Positions 1 to 11,569 of a stretch of DNA of 64,000 bases are shown here, one piece after another. The DNA is taken from the NCBI GenBank assembly GCA_035772735.1, contig JASDFA010000018.1:62960001-63024000 (forward strand), read 5' to 3'. Position 1 is the first letter of the stretch. Every line of letters starts with the position of its first letter. The DNA comes from Datura wrightii (Eukaryota > Streptophyta > Magnoliopsida > Solanales > Solanaceae). The position numbers and the translations under genes are program-made. Below the pieces are notes generated by a model that made no database searches, was not told the DNA's origin, and saw only the letters and a list, made by a program, of their open reading frames with translations.

Positions 1-240
1 GGAGGTCACATTCGTCGCTAGTGGGATTGCCACTTCGCAAACTGGTCGGGCTGCCATCTGATTAAGTAACAACTCTGCTTTCCCCACTAGTGGATGTTGT
101 TGCAACTGCTCTTTTAAGCTTTCAACTTTCACTCTAGATATTCCCTCCTGAGCAAATGCAGTTGGCGTTCAAGTTCCAACAATGATTCCACCAGCTCTCT
201 ATTCCTTGCTAGTTCTGTAAGGACAACCTTTTACCTGCAA
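1..240 (-). pseudogene. Element C: N-terminal gag remnant of an Athila-like element
   Basis: Translating the minus strand gives a broken coiled-coil segment with RNRELVESLLELERQ followed by LRREYLE, then several in-frame stops. It aligns with the start of the gag of element I (ARDKELVDSHLERERQ, at about 23900-24000), including a conserved later block around QFAKWQ/REMAIPH. Gag forms the particle shell of the retroelement. The gene runs off the left edge of the window. It sits just downstream (minus strand) of primer site 325-342 and LTR 351-1897, as expected for a 5' gag. It is clearly inactive. The family assignment rests on similarity to the copy in this same window. Confidence 0.6.
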
Positions 241-324
241 TATAGCAGACTAAGAACAAGTTTTTCAACACTTACAGAAATTAAAAATCACCCAAAAATA
301 GAAATATTCACTAAACTTCGCCAG

Positions 325-342
325 TCCCCGTCAACGGCGCAA
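325..342 (-). other. Element C primer binding site (tRNA-Asp type, mutated)
   Basis: The reverse complement reads like TGGCGCCGTTGCCGGGGA, which is complementary to the 3' end of plant tRNA-Asp, with two changes. It lies eight bases from the LTR at 351. Athila-type elements prime reverse transcription from this tRNA. Confidence 0.75.
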
Positions 343-350
343 AAAATTAT

Positions 351-1897
351 TGTGCCCTATCACACGCGCAAGCGTACGCGGTCGTACAAGTAATACAGTG
401 GCCCTTTTAAAGGACCCGGATGTCGAACCCACAGGGACAGGACCAATTCAGCTAATTATCAGGTTCAAGTGTTAAATTAACCTTCACAAGTGTTGTATGT
501 AGAAATTTCAAAAAATTCTAATTAAATCTATGGGTGATCACAAAATAATCAAGAAACAATACAATGAGTAACTAGAGTTAAGGCCTAATATTCATGTAAT
601 GCTACAATTCACAATGGTTCAAGTATGAAAACTTCAGTTGTTGTCTCAAATTGTTAAACGCGATGTTCATGGTCTTTCAAGCCTCTAAACACGACAAACT
701 AGTCTCACACCTACATCGTTGAGCGGGGATGTGACGTCCTAAATCGTGAGCAATTTAACTACATGGATGTGGTTTACGAAGTATGTGCCTTTGATTATGG
801 ACTTTTGTACTTCTAATCATAACCTAAATTAGCTTCACAACTACTTCTACGAGCAGTGATGTGACAACTCTAAGTCGATGTCTAGCTCATTCCGTTTTAG
901 TAACCAAGCAAGGCAAATTAGGTATAATTTATATCCTAGCCGCTAATCCTAACTTGATCCTTACATTCTTGTATTCTAGCCTAAGCTTAACGAGTTTGTT
1001 TTCATGGTGATCAAGCATAAAAACAATAATAATAAAGAATGTAAGACAAAACAACAACTAAAACTCAAACCAACGAAGAATTCATGCATCTACAATCATA
1101 CCATGTGGCCTTAACCCTAGAGGAAGGGTTTTAGCCACTCATGTTCATAAAAATGCTTAAAAACATGATTAAAGTAGAGTACTTACAAGAATAGTTAAAA
1201 GAGAATGAAAACTAGCAAACCCTAGGTAGAGTTCTTCCGTTCTCCCTTCACTCCTTTCCGTTGTTCTCAATAAATTCCGTGATAAATGATTTTAGAAGCT
1301 ACGGGTTTAATTTATACTAAGTGGGAATTTACAATTTTTTGCCGGCCATACACTTGCTCCATATCACGAACCCTGATGCCGTGATTTTCTTCTGTGACAT
1401 GGAGACAACGCGTAGGCTTACTAGAAAGTTTGTTTGGTCATGTCATGGGAGCTGGCCAAGGGACGTGGTATGGAGGCCATCGCGCTGCACGCACGTCGTG
1501 GCATGGGATCTAGCGCGCAGGAGGGATTGGCATGGCACGGGTGTTGGCGCGCAGGTGCACTGCTTGGCATCATCTTGCGTGCGCATGGCATGAGCATGGC
1601 ACAGTGCTGGGCACGGCGCACACACAGTGTGGCACGCTACCTAGCGCGGCCAACCTTGCCTTGGCATGTCTACTTGCCTTCTTTTGCAATTCGATCCAAA
1701 CTCCATTCCTTCACTTCAACCATCATTATTTAGTCCCTCAAATGCATTTTACACCTACAAAACAAAAACTAATCATGTTGGTTAGTTTATGCTTATAAAT
1801 ATACATAATCACATGAGAATATAATTAATTAATTTGACAAACACGCTTAAATTAAGTTATAAAATATCACTTGGGCACGTAATGATGCCTAAGATCA
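351..1897 (-). mobile_element. Element C 5' LTR (lineage beta)
   Basis: On the plus strand the LTR starts TGTGCCCTATC and ends CTAAGATCA; reversed, it begins TGATCTTAG and ends in CA. It aligns along its length with both LTRs of element B (6115-7711, 26090-27692), including the block near 715-730 around TTGAGCGGGGATGTGA and the TATA box (minus strand, about 1309-1316). The right edge falls inside the 3' LTR of element A, so C inserted into A. The partner LTR and the target duplication lie outside the window. The U3 part (about 1380-1660) is GC-rich with many GTGGCACG-like words; the CCTCCGTGACACGG palindrome seen in B is decayed here. Confidence 0.85.
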
Positions 1898-3357
1898 ATG
1901 AGATACCGTGTAGTCCTTTGAACGTCGGGCTACTCGGTGCTAGACATTGCTCCAAAAAACATGCACTTTAGGCTCGTACGTAAACATAAACATCATTCAT
2001 GAGATTCATGGACAAATAAACATTAACATCATTGATCCCATTTACATACATGTTTAGCCATGAATCAAGGGCCCATTAATCATCCAATATCATAAATAGA
2101 TCAATCATGAAACCTATATCATAAATCGTAAATCATTCTTGAACATGTGGGCATCGCCCAATACTTTAACATACTTGAAAATACTTAATTTTCTTGAAAA
2201 TATTATTATAAACATGGGTAACTTGACAACATGCTTTTCATCATCGATACTTCATCATACATGAACATTCATCATAAATTTCAACTCTCATAAACTTCTC
2301 ATAGATGGTCATTTTAAATTCATAAAGCTTGAAACATGATTTTAATAAAAACAACGTAAAACTTACTCATACTTCATGTTTTAATAATAAAAACACCTTT
2401 GAGTCATGTCCATGTAGTAAATTAGAAATTTCATACATTGGGTTAAAACCCCATAGAATCAACATAGGAATTTCATGATTTTGAGAGGGATTGGGAATGG
2501 GTGTGAACAGATTCACCCATTCATAACCCTACATACCTGGGAAGATCAGATCCACTCCTTGAAAGCCCAATGAAGGATTGAAGGAAAGCTTGAAGAATCC
2601 TAACTTGATCACCTCCTAAACCCCTTCAATATGCATGCATGGATATGAATGAGCCTAGGATAGATTTTCCCCTCATTAAACACTGCATTTCAAGCCTTAG
2701 ACGACGTAGTTTAGAACCCTAGGACTTAGGAATGATGAAAATACTCATAATGAATTTCCTGAAAATTCTGCACTGGCAGTGACAACAACCAATCCAACGG
2801 GTCGTGCCTGGATACCACAAGTCATGGTATCCATCCGTTGCATCCACTGCCTGAACCTGAATTCTCAGATTCAATCCAATGACTCGACAGGATAAGTCGT
2901 TACATCAGACGATAGTCTATTGTATCCTCCATTGTTTCCCCTTGACGACCTGTACCTGGGCTTTCCCACGGTCACACCATGACTTGTGCCTCCTTTTAAT
3001 GAGTCGTGGTTTCCATCCGTCACTTCGACTAGGAACTTTTCTACTTTTTCCCACAGTTGCTCACCACGATCCATTACTGCTCACAACGGTTCGTCCTACT
3101 ACCCTTTACTTCCTCCTAGGCTAAGGACCAGTCTCACCACGAATACAAGTCACGACTCGTGACATCAAACTACGGATCGTTATATGACCTGTTACTCCCA
3201 ACTGCAACCGAACTGTACCTCACCACGAAAACGTCCTACGGATCATTGGTGGAACCAATGATCCATTACCTGACCCGTTCTGTGGTATTTTATAGATTTC
3301 TACCAACTTCTATTTTTAAATCCTGGGTCTAGTCTTAAGCACTTCCGTGGTATTACA
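1898..3357 (-). mobile_element. Element A 3' LTR, truncated by insertion of C
   Basis: This matches 30884-32345 of the 5' LTR over its length, for example the segments around CTACTCGGTGCTAGACA and GATTTTGAGAGGGATTGGG. It ends in GGTATTACA next to the polypurine tract. The remaining ~835 bp of the LTR must lie left of element C, outside the window. The U3 part (about 2770-3290) contains short palindromes built on ACGACTCGTGG, many now with TG/CA in place of CG. Confidence 0.88.
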
Positions 3358-3372
3358 ATATCTCCCCCTTGG
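3358..3372 (-). other. Element A polypurine tract
   Basis: The minus strand reads CCAAGGGGGAGATAT directly before the LTR start TGTAATACC. A purine run at this place primes plus-strand DNA synthesis in LTR elements. Confidence 0.8.
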
Positions 3373-3601
3373 GAGAATTCATCCTCGAATGTGGGAAAAC
3401 ATACAGAAAATAGAGAAATGCAATCATCATACTCAAATATTGATCATTCAAGATGAAACTGACGGAATTATTATATCCAATTCAAACTACATGGTTGAAC
3501 TGAATTCATGAATCATATACACATCCACATATATGAAAGAAACGGGGGCACATGAAATGAACATGAAAAGTAAATAGAGTTTTTTGGCAAAAACGGATAC
3601 C

Positions 3602-6109
3602 TCAAGCTGGAACTAAGCCGGTAGAGAATAAATGTGGGTATCTAGCCATCATGTCTGCTTTGGCTTCCCATGTAACTCCCTCAACCTACCGATTCCTCCA
3701 TAAAACTTTGACTGAAGCTACTTTCTTGTTACTTAGCCTTTGAACTTGATGATCCAGTATTTCCACCTTAACCTCCTTGTAACTAAGGCTGTCTTTCACA
3801 CCAACACTGTCCACCGGAACAACTAGAGTTGGATCACCCAAACACTTCTTTAAGAGTGACACATGGAAAACAGGATGCACAGAAGCTAATTCTAAGGACA
3901 ACTCCAATTCATATGCCACCTTGCCAACCCATTTCACAATCCGATAGGGGTCAACATAACGAGGGCTAAGTTTTCCTTTCTTTCCAAACAGCATCACTCC
4001 CTTCATGGGAGACACCTTCAGAAACACCCAATCATCCATTTCGAACATGAGTTCTCTCCTTCTCACATTAGCGTAGGACTTTTGGCGACTTTGAGCTATT
4101 ATCAACCTGTCCCATATGAGTTAAACCTTCTCTATAGGCTCATGGACTAAATCTGGTGCTATCATCGCAACTTTGCCAACTTCAGACCAACCAATAGGTG
4201 ATCTACATCTCCGCCTGTAGAGAGCCTCAAACGGAGCCATCTGAATACTGGAATGGTAGTTGTTATTGTATGCAAACTCAATAAGAGGAAAATGATCATC
4301 CCAACTACCCTTGAAGTCAATCAAACATGCTCTCAACATGTCCTCGAGAGAATGGATTGTCCGCTCTTCTTGACCATCCGTTTGCGGGTGAAATGTAGAG
4401 CTGAGCTTAACCTGAGTACCAAGCCCTTTTTGAAACGACCTTGAAAACTAAGAGGTAAATTGGGTACCTCTTTCTGATGTGATTGGACAAAGGAAATCCA
4501 TGCAATCGAACCAGCTCTTGGATGTATAGTATTGCAAAATCCTCCATAGAATCCATGGTTTTGACCAGTAGAAAATGAGCGGCTTTGGTCAACCTGTCTA
4601 CAACAACCCAAATGGATTCATATTATTGCCGAGTGCGAGGCAACCCTGTGATGAAGTCCATATTGATTTCTTCCCACTTTAAAGTAGGAATACTAATATC
4701 CTGAAGCACACCTCCCAGTCTCTAATGCTCAACCTTTACTTGCTGATAGTTTGGGCACTTAGCTACAAACTCTACGATGTCCTTCTTCATTCCATTCCTC
4801 CAATAGATCTCTCGTAAGTCATGGTACATCTTGGTGGAACCTAGATGGATTGAATACCTAGATCCATAAGCCTCATGCAACATCCGGCTCCTCAAATCAT
4901 CAACATCCGGAACACATATGCGACCCTGGTATCGAAGCACACCATCTCCCGCTTTGGAGAAGATCTCTACCTTTTGATTTTGAACGGCTTCCTTTAACTT
5001 TACCAAAATAGGGTCCTCTTATTGCATATATTTTACATTAGTCACCAAGGACAATTCTGATCCGTTCTGAAATATAACCTCGATATCGATCAAATCAACC
5101 AACCGAACTACCAACCTTGGAAGTCGATGTACGTCTATCACTAGCTCCTTCTTTTCCCTCATCTACGTGGGACACACTTTCCATGGAGAGTCTACTAAGT
5201 GCGTCTACTACTACATTAGCCTTCCCCGGATGATAGATGACACTCACGTCATAATCCTTAAGTAGCTCCAACCACCTCCTTTGTCGAAGATTGAGATCCT
5301 TCTGGGTAAACACATACTATAGACTCTTATGATCTATAAACACATCCACGTGGACCCCGTACAAATAATGTCTTCATATCTTCAAGGAGAATACCACCGT
5401 GGCCAATTCAAGATCATGGGTCGGGTAATTCATCTCATGAATTTTCAGTTGTCTAGAGGCATATGCTATAACGTTTCCATGTTGTACCAATACACACCCA
5501 ATTCCGATCCGGTGAAGCATCAAAATACACCATGAACTCATTGGTACCCTCGGGTAGGGTTAACACTGGTGCTCAGGTAAGTCGAGTCTTCAACTCTTGA
5601 AAGCTCTTCTCACAAGCCTCCGACCATTGGAATTTTCCCTTCTTTTTGGGTCAATTGTGTCAAGGGTGCTGCAATAGATGAGAAACCTTCAACAAATCTC
5701 CGATAGTAGCCAGATAAACCCAAAAAGCTATGGATATTCGAAGGATTCACCGGTCTAGTCCAATTCTTCACCATTTCTATTTTTTGAGAGTCCACTGTTA
5801 TCCCCTCACTTGATACCACATGGCCCAACAACGCCACGAAGTTCAACCAAAACTCGCACTTACTGAATTTGGCATACAATTGGTGATCCTTGAGAGTCTA
5901 TAGCAGCACCCTCAAATGAGTGGCATGATCCTCCTCGCTCCGCAAGTATATCAGAATGTCATTAATAAACATAATCATGAACATATCCATCTATGTCTTG
6001 AACACCCTGTTCATCAAGTCCATAAAAGTTGTACGAGCATTCGTTAGTGCAAAGGACATAACTACAAACTCATAATGACCAGACTGCATCCTGAAGGCTG
6101 TCTTTGGGA
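3602..6109 (-). pseudogene. Element A pol, 3' part: reverse transcriptase C-half, RNase H, integrase, chromodomain
   Basis: The minus-strand reading begins in reverse transcriptase ([20 protein letters not shown]). The catalytic YxDD-type box reads FINDILIY, with Asn replacing the first Asp. RNase H/tether follows ([35 protein letters not shown]), then the integrase zinc domain at 4722-5006, where the last Cys of CPNCQQ is Tyr. The integrase core is at about 4121-4611 (DHFPLIEFAYNNNYHSS). The C-terminal domain and chromodomain end at 3602 (VKVLWRNR-stop-VEGVTWEAKADMM). At least one internal stop (in the chromodomain) and several frameshifts make it dead. The 5' end is the insertion point of element B; the gene resumes at 27698. 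Confidence 0.9.
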
Positions 6110-6114
6110 TGTCA
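6110..6114. repeat. Target site duplication of element B (left copy)
   Basis: TGTCA here is repeated at 27693-27697. Removing B and one copy restores the reverse-transcriptase reading around GGGATGTCACTCTCCCG, which is seen uninterrupted in element G near 47290. This proves that B inserted as one unit. Confidence 0.95.
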
Positions 6115-7711
6115 TGTTGCGCTCCAACGCACTTGCAAGCGTTCGCGTTCGTACAAGTAATACAGTGGCTCTTTTCAAGATTCGGATGTCGAACCCACAG
6201 GGACTGGACCAATTCAGCAAATGAAGTTCAAGTGTGAGATTAACCTTCACAAGTGTTGATTATAGAAGTTTTCGGTAAATTATAATTAAATTTCTAGGTG
6301 GTCACAAAATAATCTGAAAACAATATAAGAAGCAACTAGAGCTAAAGTCGAATAATCATGCAATGCTACATTTTGTAATGGTTCAAGTATGATATTATCA
6401 ATTGTTGTCTCACATAGTTGAAATGCGATGTTCATGGCCTCTCGAGCCTCTAAACACAACAAACTATCCTCACAACTACATCGTTGAGCGGGGATGTGAT
6501 AACCTAGTTCGTGGGCAAATCAACTACATGGATGTGGTTTACGGGGTTTATGCTCTTGATTAGGGACTTTCGTACCTCTAATCATTTAATCCAACTTAGC
6601 TTCACAACAATTTCTACGAGTGGTGGAGTGATAATTCTAAGCCACTGTCTTGCTATCATCCCATTTTATTAACCAGCAAGGCAATTTAGGTATATTATTT
6701 ATCCTAATTGCGAAGCATATCGAGAGATAAGAACTTGCTCCCTACATTCCTATGTTATTGCCTGGGGTTACTCTTTCAAGCTTTTACCTAAGCTTAACGC
6801 ATTTTTTTTCATGGTGATCAAGCATAAAAACAACAATAATGAATAATGTAAGACAAAACAACAATTAACGACTCAAAGCAAAACGAATTCATGAAATTAC
6901 AATCATCTCACGTGGCCTCAACCCTAGAGGAAGGGTTTTAGCCACTCATGTTCATACAATAACTCAAAAACATGTTTAGAGTAGTGTACTTACAAGAATA
7001 GGTGAAAGAGAATGTAAAATTGGTGAACCCAAGGTGAGTTCTTTACTTCTCCCTTCGCTCCTGTACGGTTTTTGGAAAATATTTCGTGACAAATTATTTT
7101 AGAAGCTAAGGGTTCAATTTATACTATGTTGAAAAAATGCAAAATTTGGCCTGTGGTGGAACAGCTCTGTGGCACGGAGCTGAACACTCCAAATTGCCTC
7201 CGTGACACGGAGGTAACATGTAGGCTCACTGGAATTTGCAATTGAAGGGTGCTTGGCTGAGGCTTTGTGCGATGGAAAATGTGGCACAGCACTGCCCTTG
7301 CGCGATGGCCTGCGTGACACGGCCTTAGGCGCGCAGCAGTGCCCAGCGTGGCACGGTGCTGGCGCGCAGGCGCCCTGGAGTTGCCTCCTTCTCTCGCGCC
7401 TGGCATTGGCGTGGCACGGCGCTGGGCGCAGCGCACACACAACGTGGCACGCTGCCTAGCGCGGCCAACCTTGCCATGGCATGCTTCCTTGCTGACTTTT
7501 GCAATTTGCTTCCAAATCCATTCCTTCACTTCACCCATCATTATTTAGCCCCTCAAATGCATATTACACCTACAAAACAAGGACTAATCATGTTGGTTAG
7601 TGCATACCCAAATTTACATAAAATCACATAGAAAGTAAGTGTATAATTAGACAAACATGACTAAATCAAGTTATAAAATAGCACTTGGGCAAGCAATTAT
7701 GCCCAAGATCA
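6115..7711 (-). mobile_element. Element B 3' LTR (lineage beta)
   Basis: The plus-strand edges are TGTTGCGCTCC and GCCCAAGATCA. It matches 26090-27692 closely. On the minus strand the U3 part (about 7190-7711) contains GC-rich words such as GTGGCACG and the exact palindrome CCTCCGTGACACGGAGG (7197-7213). This lies about 75 bases upstream of the TATA box TATAAATT (about 7117-7124). Confidence 0.92.
7197..7213 (-). promoter_or_regulatory. U3 palindrome CCTCCGTGACACGGAGG upstream of TATA (B 3' LTR)
   Basis: An exact palindrome with 8-base arms around one base, about 75 bases upstream of TATAAATT in the minus-strand reading. The same sequence is in the other B LTR (27177-27193). Opened-up versions occur in I and J (see 11091-11132, 17261-17302, 21696-21735, 25042-25083). 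The position fits a promoter-proximal factor site; the factor is unknown. Confidence 0.5.
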
Positions 7712-9568
7712 CTACCCCACACTTAAAGCTTTGTTCGTCCTTGAACAACCCTTTTACATCTCATGCACATGAAGACTCACACATGGCTAATTGAGCAAGA
7801 CAATTCAAGCTACGGCTACAACGGTTGTTTTAGATAGCAAGTTAAAAATAGAGCATGCAAGATTCAACCATTAAAGTCAAATATAACTATGTTAAGACTT
7901 CATAACCTCAAGAATCGACTCTTAATCTCAACAACCTCATGCAAATTAACTGATCAAGAAATTCGACATGAATTGTATCCTTCATTAAACATGTGCCATC
8001 AAAACAAGAGAGTTACCCATTTTTATTCACAAATTTTCAAATCATACCGTGTATGGGTATATAAATAAGAATTAAGCTCACTCTCACAAAGAATTCACAT
8101 GCCCTTAGTGTTTTACTCCACTAATTTAAAGATGTTTGAACGTAAGATCAAGTAGGACTTATTGGGTTGTAATGTAAGCTAAGGGCAGGTAGGTACTCTT
8201 ATGGCTAATAATAGTTACTGTCTTCCAAAAGAACTTTTAATACATCACACACTCATTCAGGGCATCTCTTCTCCTACTTCACCCTCATTCTTTTCAATCT
8301 TAAATTTCTTCTTCTGTTTCCCATTTCTCTAAGCACACTTATCTTATTAGTAAGGAGTACTTAAACAACTTTTTCATTTCTTTGTTCTCTTACTCCCTAC
8401 TAATACTCTAGCATTTTCAAACATGTGCACCTCTAATCCTTTCCTCAAATCCCACAACCAGTATTTTTCCTTCTTTTTCGCAATTCTTACTCCCTTATTC
8501 TTCTGGATTTTTTTTCACTTGAGCGCTTAGGAGTTCTGGAGAAACTTCAAGGCTATTGAAAGAAAAAGATTAAGTGTATGTTGCAGCTATCAAACAATAG
8601 GCTTAAGGCTCAATGGGGATAACTAGGATTAGACATTCAAGGTAGGTAAAGCGAGGGATAAAAATTAGGCTCATTCAAAGAAATGCCTAAATCATCTCCT
8701 ACAATCGACATCCCTCATTTCATTTTGTATACACACTAGGCAAGTTCTAGACACTACACAATAGCATGGATTATTCAAAAACCTTACACTCACAGCACAT
8801 ACTCAATCCAAGACAAATTCAGCAGACTTTTAACTAAGCTAATCACAAGAATTCAAAATTAAGCTTTAAGCACTTAGATTCAAATTCAAGAGCCTAGGTG
8901 TCTCAAACAGAGTTATACAACTGGTTAACATGCTTCTCAATTAAAAGCACTTGCATCTTACAATCATGCATAGCACATAACAAGAACATCAATCCGTCAA
9001 TTAGTTAAGGGTTCAAAAACAAAAACCTATAGACTAATTTTCCCTCAAGACAGTCGTCATCCATCCATCGTCGGGTATATTCCCTAACTATGACTAAAAA
9101 CAACTCTGTATAGACACACAAAATTTTTATTCTTCGGTTCAACGTGCCCCCCATCAAAAAATAACTGAAAAGAAAAAGCAACGGGTGGGGAATCATTCTC
9201 AACTAAAAAAATTTCCTCAACCAATACCTATCAAGCACTAAATTCACCCGAAATCATTAAGCACAAAATTTTGAAATTTCCCTCACCCCACACTTGAATC
9301 ATGCTATGTTCCCAAAGAATCCAATTAAAATTCAAAAAGGGTGAGAAATACTCCCTTAGGCCTCTAGGCTAACAACATGTTTTTCTTCATTTGAACAAGT
9401 GGATATTCGACCCCACACTTTCCCTCTTTCATGCTTCTTAGCTTGCTCCTCCAAGGGTACTCAGACTTCCCCTCCATCTGTGCTTAATTCTCCACCAAAA
9501 ACAACAACAAGATGAAAATAAATAAAATCAACACAAATAAAAGATATTAAAATTGTACTTGTGGTACC
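7712..9568 (-). other. Element B 3' noncoding region and polypurine tract
   Basis: No supported gene. The minus strand ends AAGTGTGGGGTAG right before the LTR, a polypurine tract. The region aligns in blocks with the 3' regions of I (11570-13353) and J (19409-21297, opposite strand). Shared blocks are 8151-8184 (AGTAGGACTTATTGGGTTG), 8738-8770 (CAAGTTCTAGACACT) and 9042-9070 (AGTCGTCATCCATCCATCG). Such long conserved noncoding tails next to different ORFs suggest RNA signals. Confidence 0.75.
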
Positions 9569-9619
9569 CTTGGGTTGCCTCCCAAGCAGCTCCTTAGTTT
9601 ACATCGCGGCACGACGCAT
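9569..9619 (-). promoter_or_regulatory. Post-stop two-hairpin module (element B)
   Basis: In the minus reading, six bases after the ORFx stop, comes the imperfect palindrome ATGCGTCGTGCCGCGATGT (9601-9619), then the hairpin CTTGGGAGGCAACCCAAG (9569-9586; six-base stem). The same pair follows the stop in J (19359-19407) and I (15823-15870); E retains the second hairpin. It is probably an RNA element of the transcript; its role is unknown. Confidence 0.65.
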
Positions 9620-9625
9620 CAAGTT

Positions 9626-10168
9626 TCACCACTTTTCCCTCCACTTTGAGGATATGAATCTCACCCCTAATTTCTGCTCCAGTTTCCTCTTATGCTCCAG
9701 GGGTGGTGGTGAAAAAATGAAATGACCAAGCAGTAGATGTCGCCTCTGGAACTTATTGTCCCTTACATAAGTGAAGTCATTTTGTCCCTTGGAATCAGCA
9801 AATTTCAGAATATACGGGGCTTGTTCCTCCTCTAGACCTTTCTCTACAAGCTTGGAAGACTTTATTTCTAGGTTGTCAACCAAACTTAATATCGACAAAT
9901 GCTTCGAGTGGGGTACAATGCACCTCAAATCTGAAACTGCATTGTGCTTGACCTCCTTACTTGTGTACACCTTCTCCACATCAACATCTAACTCGACATG
10001 AATGTCAAATGGTTGAAACTCTATCTCTCCTTTCATAACTGGATTGGCCATATGTGTGAGACCATCACGGGGACTCTCAGGAGCTTCTAACTGTTGAGCT
10101 TCTTCCAAGAACTCACCCTTTTCTTCTCCTTGTAGTCCCACCTGAGTATTGCATAATGTTCGGTGGTT
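9626..10168 (-). pseudogene. Element B ORFx, C-terminal part
   Basis: This open frame aligns with residues of about 140-315 of the intact J protein (18403-19350). Shared blocks are EKVYTSKEVKHNA, LRCIVPHSKH, EEEQAPYILKFA, DNKF and SPPPLEHKRKLEQKLG, then a basic end SKWREKW before the stop at 9626. The reading frame is open to the junction with the I LTR at 10168, so the break is recent. The first residues next to the junction do not match J well. The function is unknown; see the J entry for domain reasoning. The N-terminal part is at 25521-25942. Confidence 0.75.
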
Positions 10169-11569
10169 TGGAATGCCTACACGCAAGTGCACGTGGTCGA
10201 ACAAGTAGTAAAATGGCTAGAGTAGCCAAGTATCGATCCCACAGGGACTGGACCACGGTAATAATCTAATTAAGTGTTAATAAACTCTAACCTAATAATG
10301 CAGACGACAGTTTCAAGAAGATTTTGGGAGTTTGTTTCCTAATTTATACTAATCTAAAACAAATGTACAATTTGAGTCTAAACTATAGTAATGAGCATGT
10401 TGAGGCTAAAACAAACATGCAGGGAAGCAATTTATTGATACAAATTGGTTAATCTTTCCTTCGGTTGCTAGTCAAGAATTATTGCCTATGGATTAAAACT
10501 CTGGTATTTAACCCAACTTAAGAATCATGAACCTCTCACCTACATTTCTGTGATAAGAAGAAATTCATGTTCTAGCCATACGAACCCGATTCCTTAATTG
10601 ACTAATACGACTTTCAGATATATTTCTATTCTGAAGGTAAATCAATTCTCAATTTTCCCAAACCAAGAAGATATCATATCCTATTAATTCACAACTTTGC
10701 AATTTCTTTCTCTTTCGAGCGCAAACCGGATTTTTTAGATATACATTAATATTGGCCACACATTAATGCAGTAAGAACAAGAATTAATAGAACAACCACA
10801 GAAGAAAAGATGAAAAACCAAGATGATCAATAATTACATTCCACTACAAATGTTCTTAACCTCAGCAAGAAGTGAATTTAGCCACTCATTTGTAGATTAA
10901 ACATCGTTAAATGAGTGTAAATCATACAAATAATTGAAATAAGGAAGAAAGAGATAGAGAAGAACCCTAAGAATTTCGTCCCCTCAACTGCCTGTAACCC
11001 ACATTCTTGCTCAACCAAGTCAGAATCATTAAAAATAAACCTAAGTGTGCTATTTATGCTAGTGGAAATTTTTCCCGGAATAACAAGCAACGTGTCACGG
11101 AGTGCATCGCGGATCACTGCCTCCGTGACACGCCACAAATGCGGACCCTCACTGGAATCCGGTCCTCCAGGTAATTATGCCCAACGTGCCACGGCATGCA
11201 ACGCGGGGCTTGGCCAACGTGCCACAGCCCCAACGCGGACCTTCACTGGAACTTGGCCTATTTTTATCATTCGGGGCAGAATGCATCCGCAATGGCAGCA
11301 TGACACGGCTCCATCGCGGAGCCCCTTAATTTGCTGCATGACTTTGGCCTTTTCCACTGCTTGCTTCCGAATCTATTCCCGATTTCTCCCAACATGCATC
11401 TTAGCTTCCTAAAATTACGTTTTTCCTGCAAAACAACACTAATCATGTTGGTTAGTATAAATTCACATTTTAAATACAAATCACATGAGAATGTACAACT
11501 ATCAATGGATAAACAAGACGAAATGAAGCATTTAAGTATCACTTGGGCATATAATTCTTCCCAAGATCA
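10169..11569 (-). mobile_element. Element I 3' LTR (lineage alpha)
   Basis: The plus-strand edges are TGGAATGCCTACACG and CCCAAGATCA. The TATA box on the minus strand is CATAAATA (11051-11058). Just upstream of it is the inverted repeat CGTGTCACGGAG (11091-11102) / CTCCGTGACACG (11121-11132), and further upstream several ACGTGCCACGG words. It is related to the J LTRs in opposite orientation (blocks around TTAATGCAGTAAGAACAAG). Confidence 0.9.
11091..11132 (-). promoter_or_regulatory. U3 inverted repeat upstream of TATA (element I 3' LTR)
   Basis: A perfect 12-base stem, CGTGTCACGGAG with CTCCGTGACACG, and an 18-base loop GTGCATCGCGGATCACTG-like. In transcript orientation it lies about 35-75 bases upstream of CATAAATA. 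The other I LTR keeps it at 25042-25083. Confidence 0.55.

Noticed and set aside
1434..1733. Ala/Cys/His-rich frames in the GC-rich U3 of C and B (also 7119-7548, 27099-27528)
   Set aside because: All six frames stay open because the region is GC-rich and stop-poor. The content reflects the GTGGCACG words and is not a protein.
11047..11412. Open frames inside the I and J LTRs (also near 24998-25363 and 17276-17515)
   Set aside because: They lie in GC-rich U3/R sequence, appear in both LTR copies simply because these are repeats, and show no protein family.
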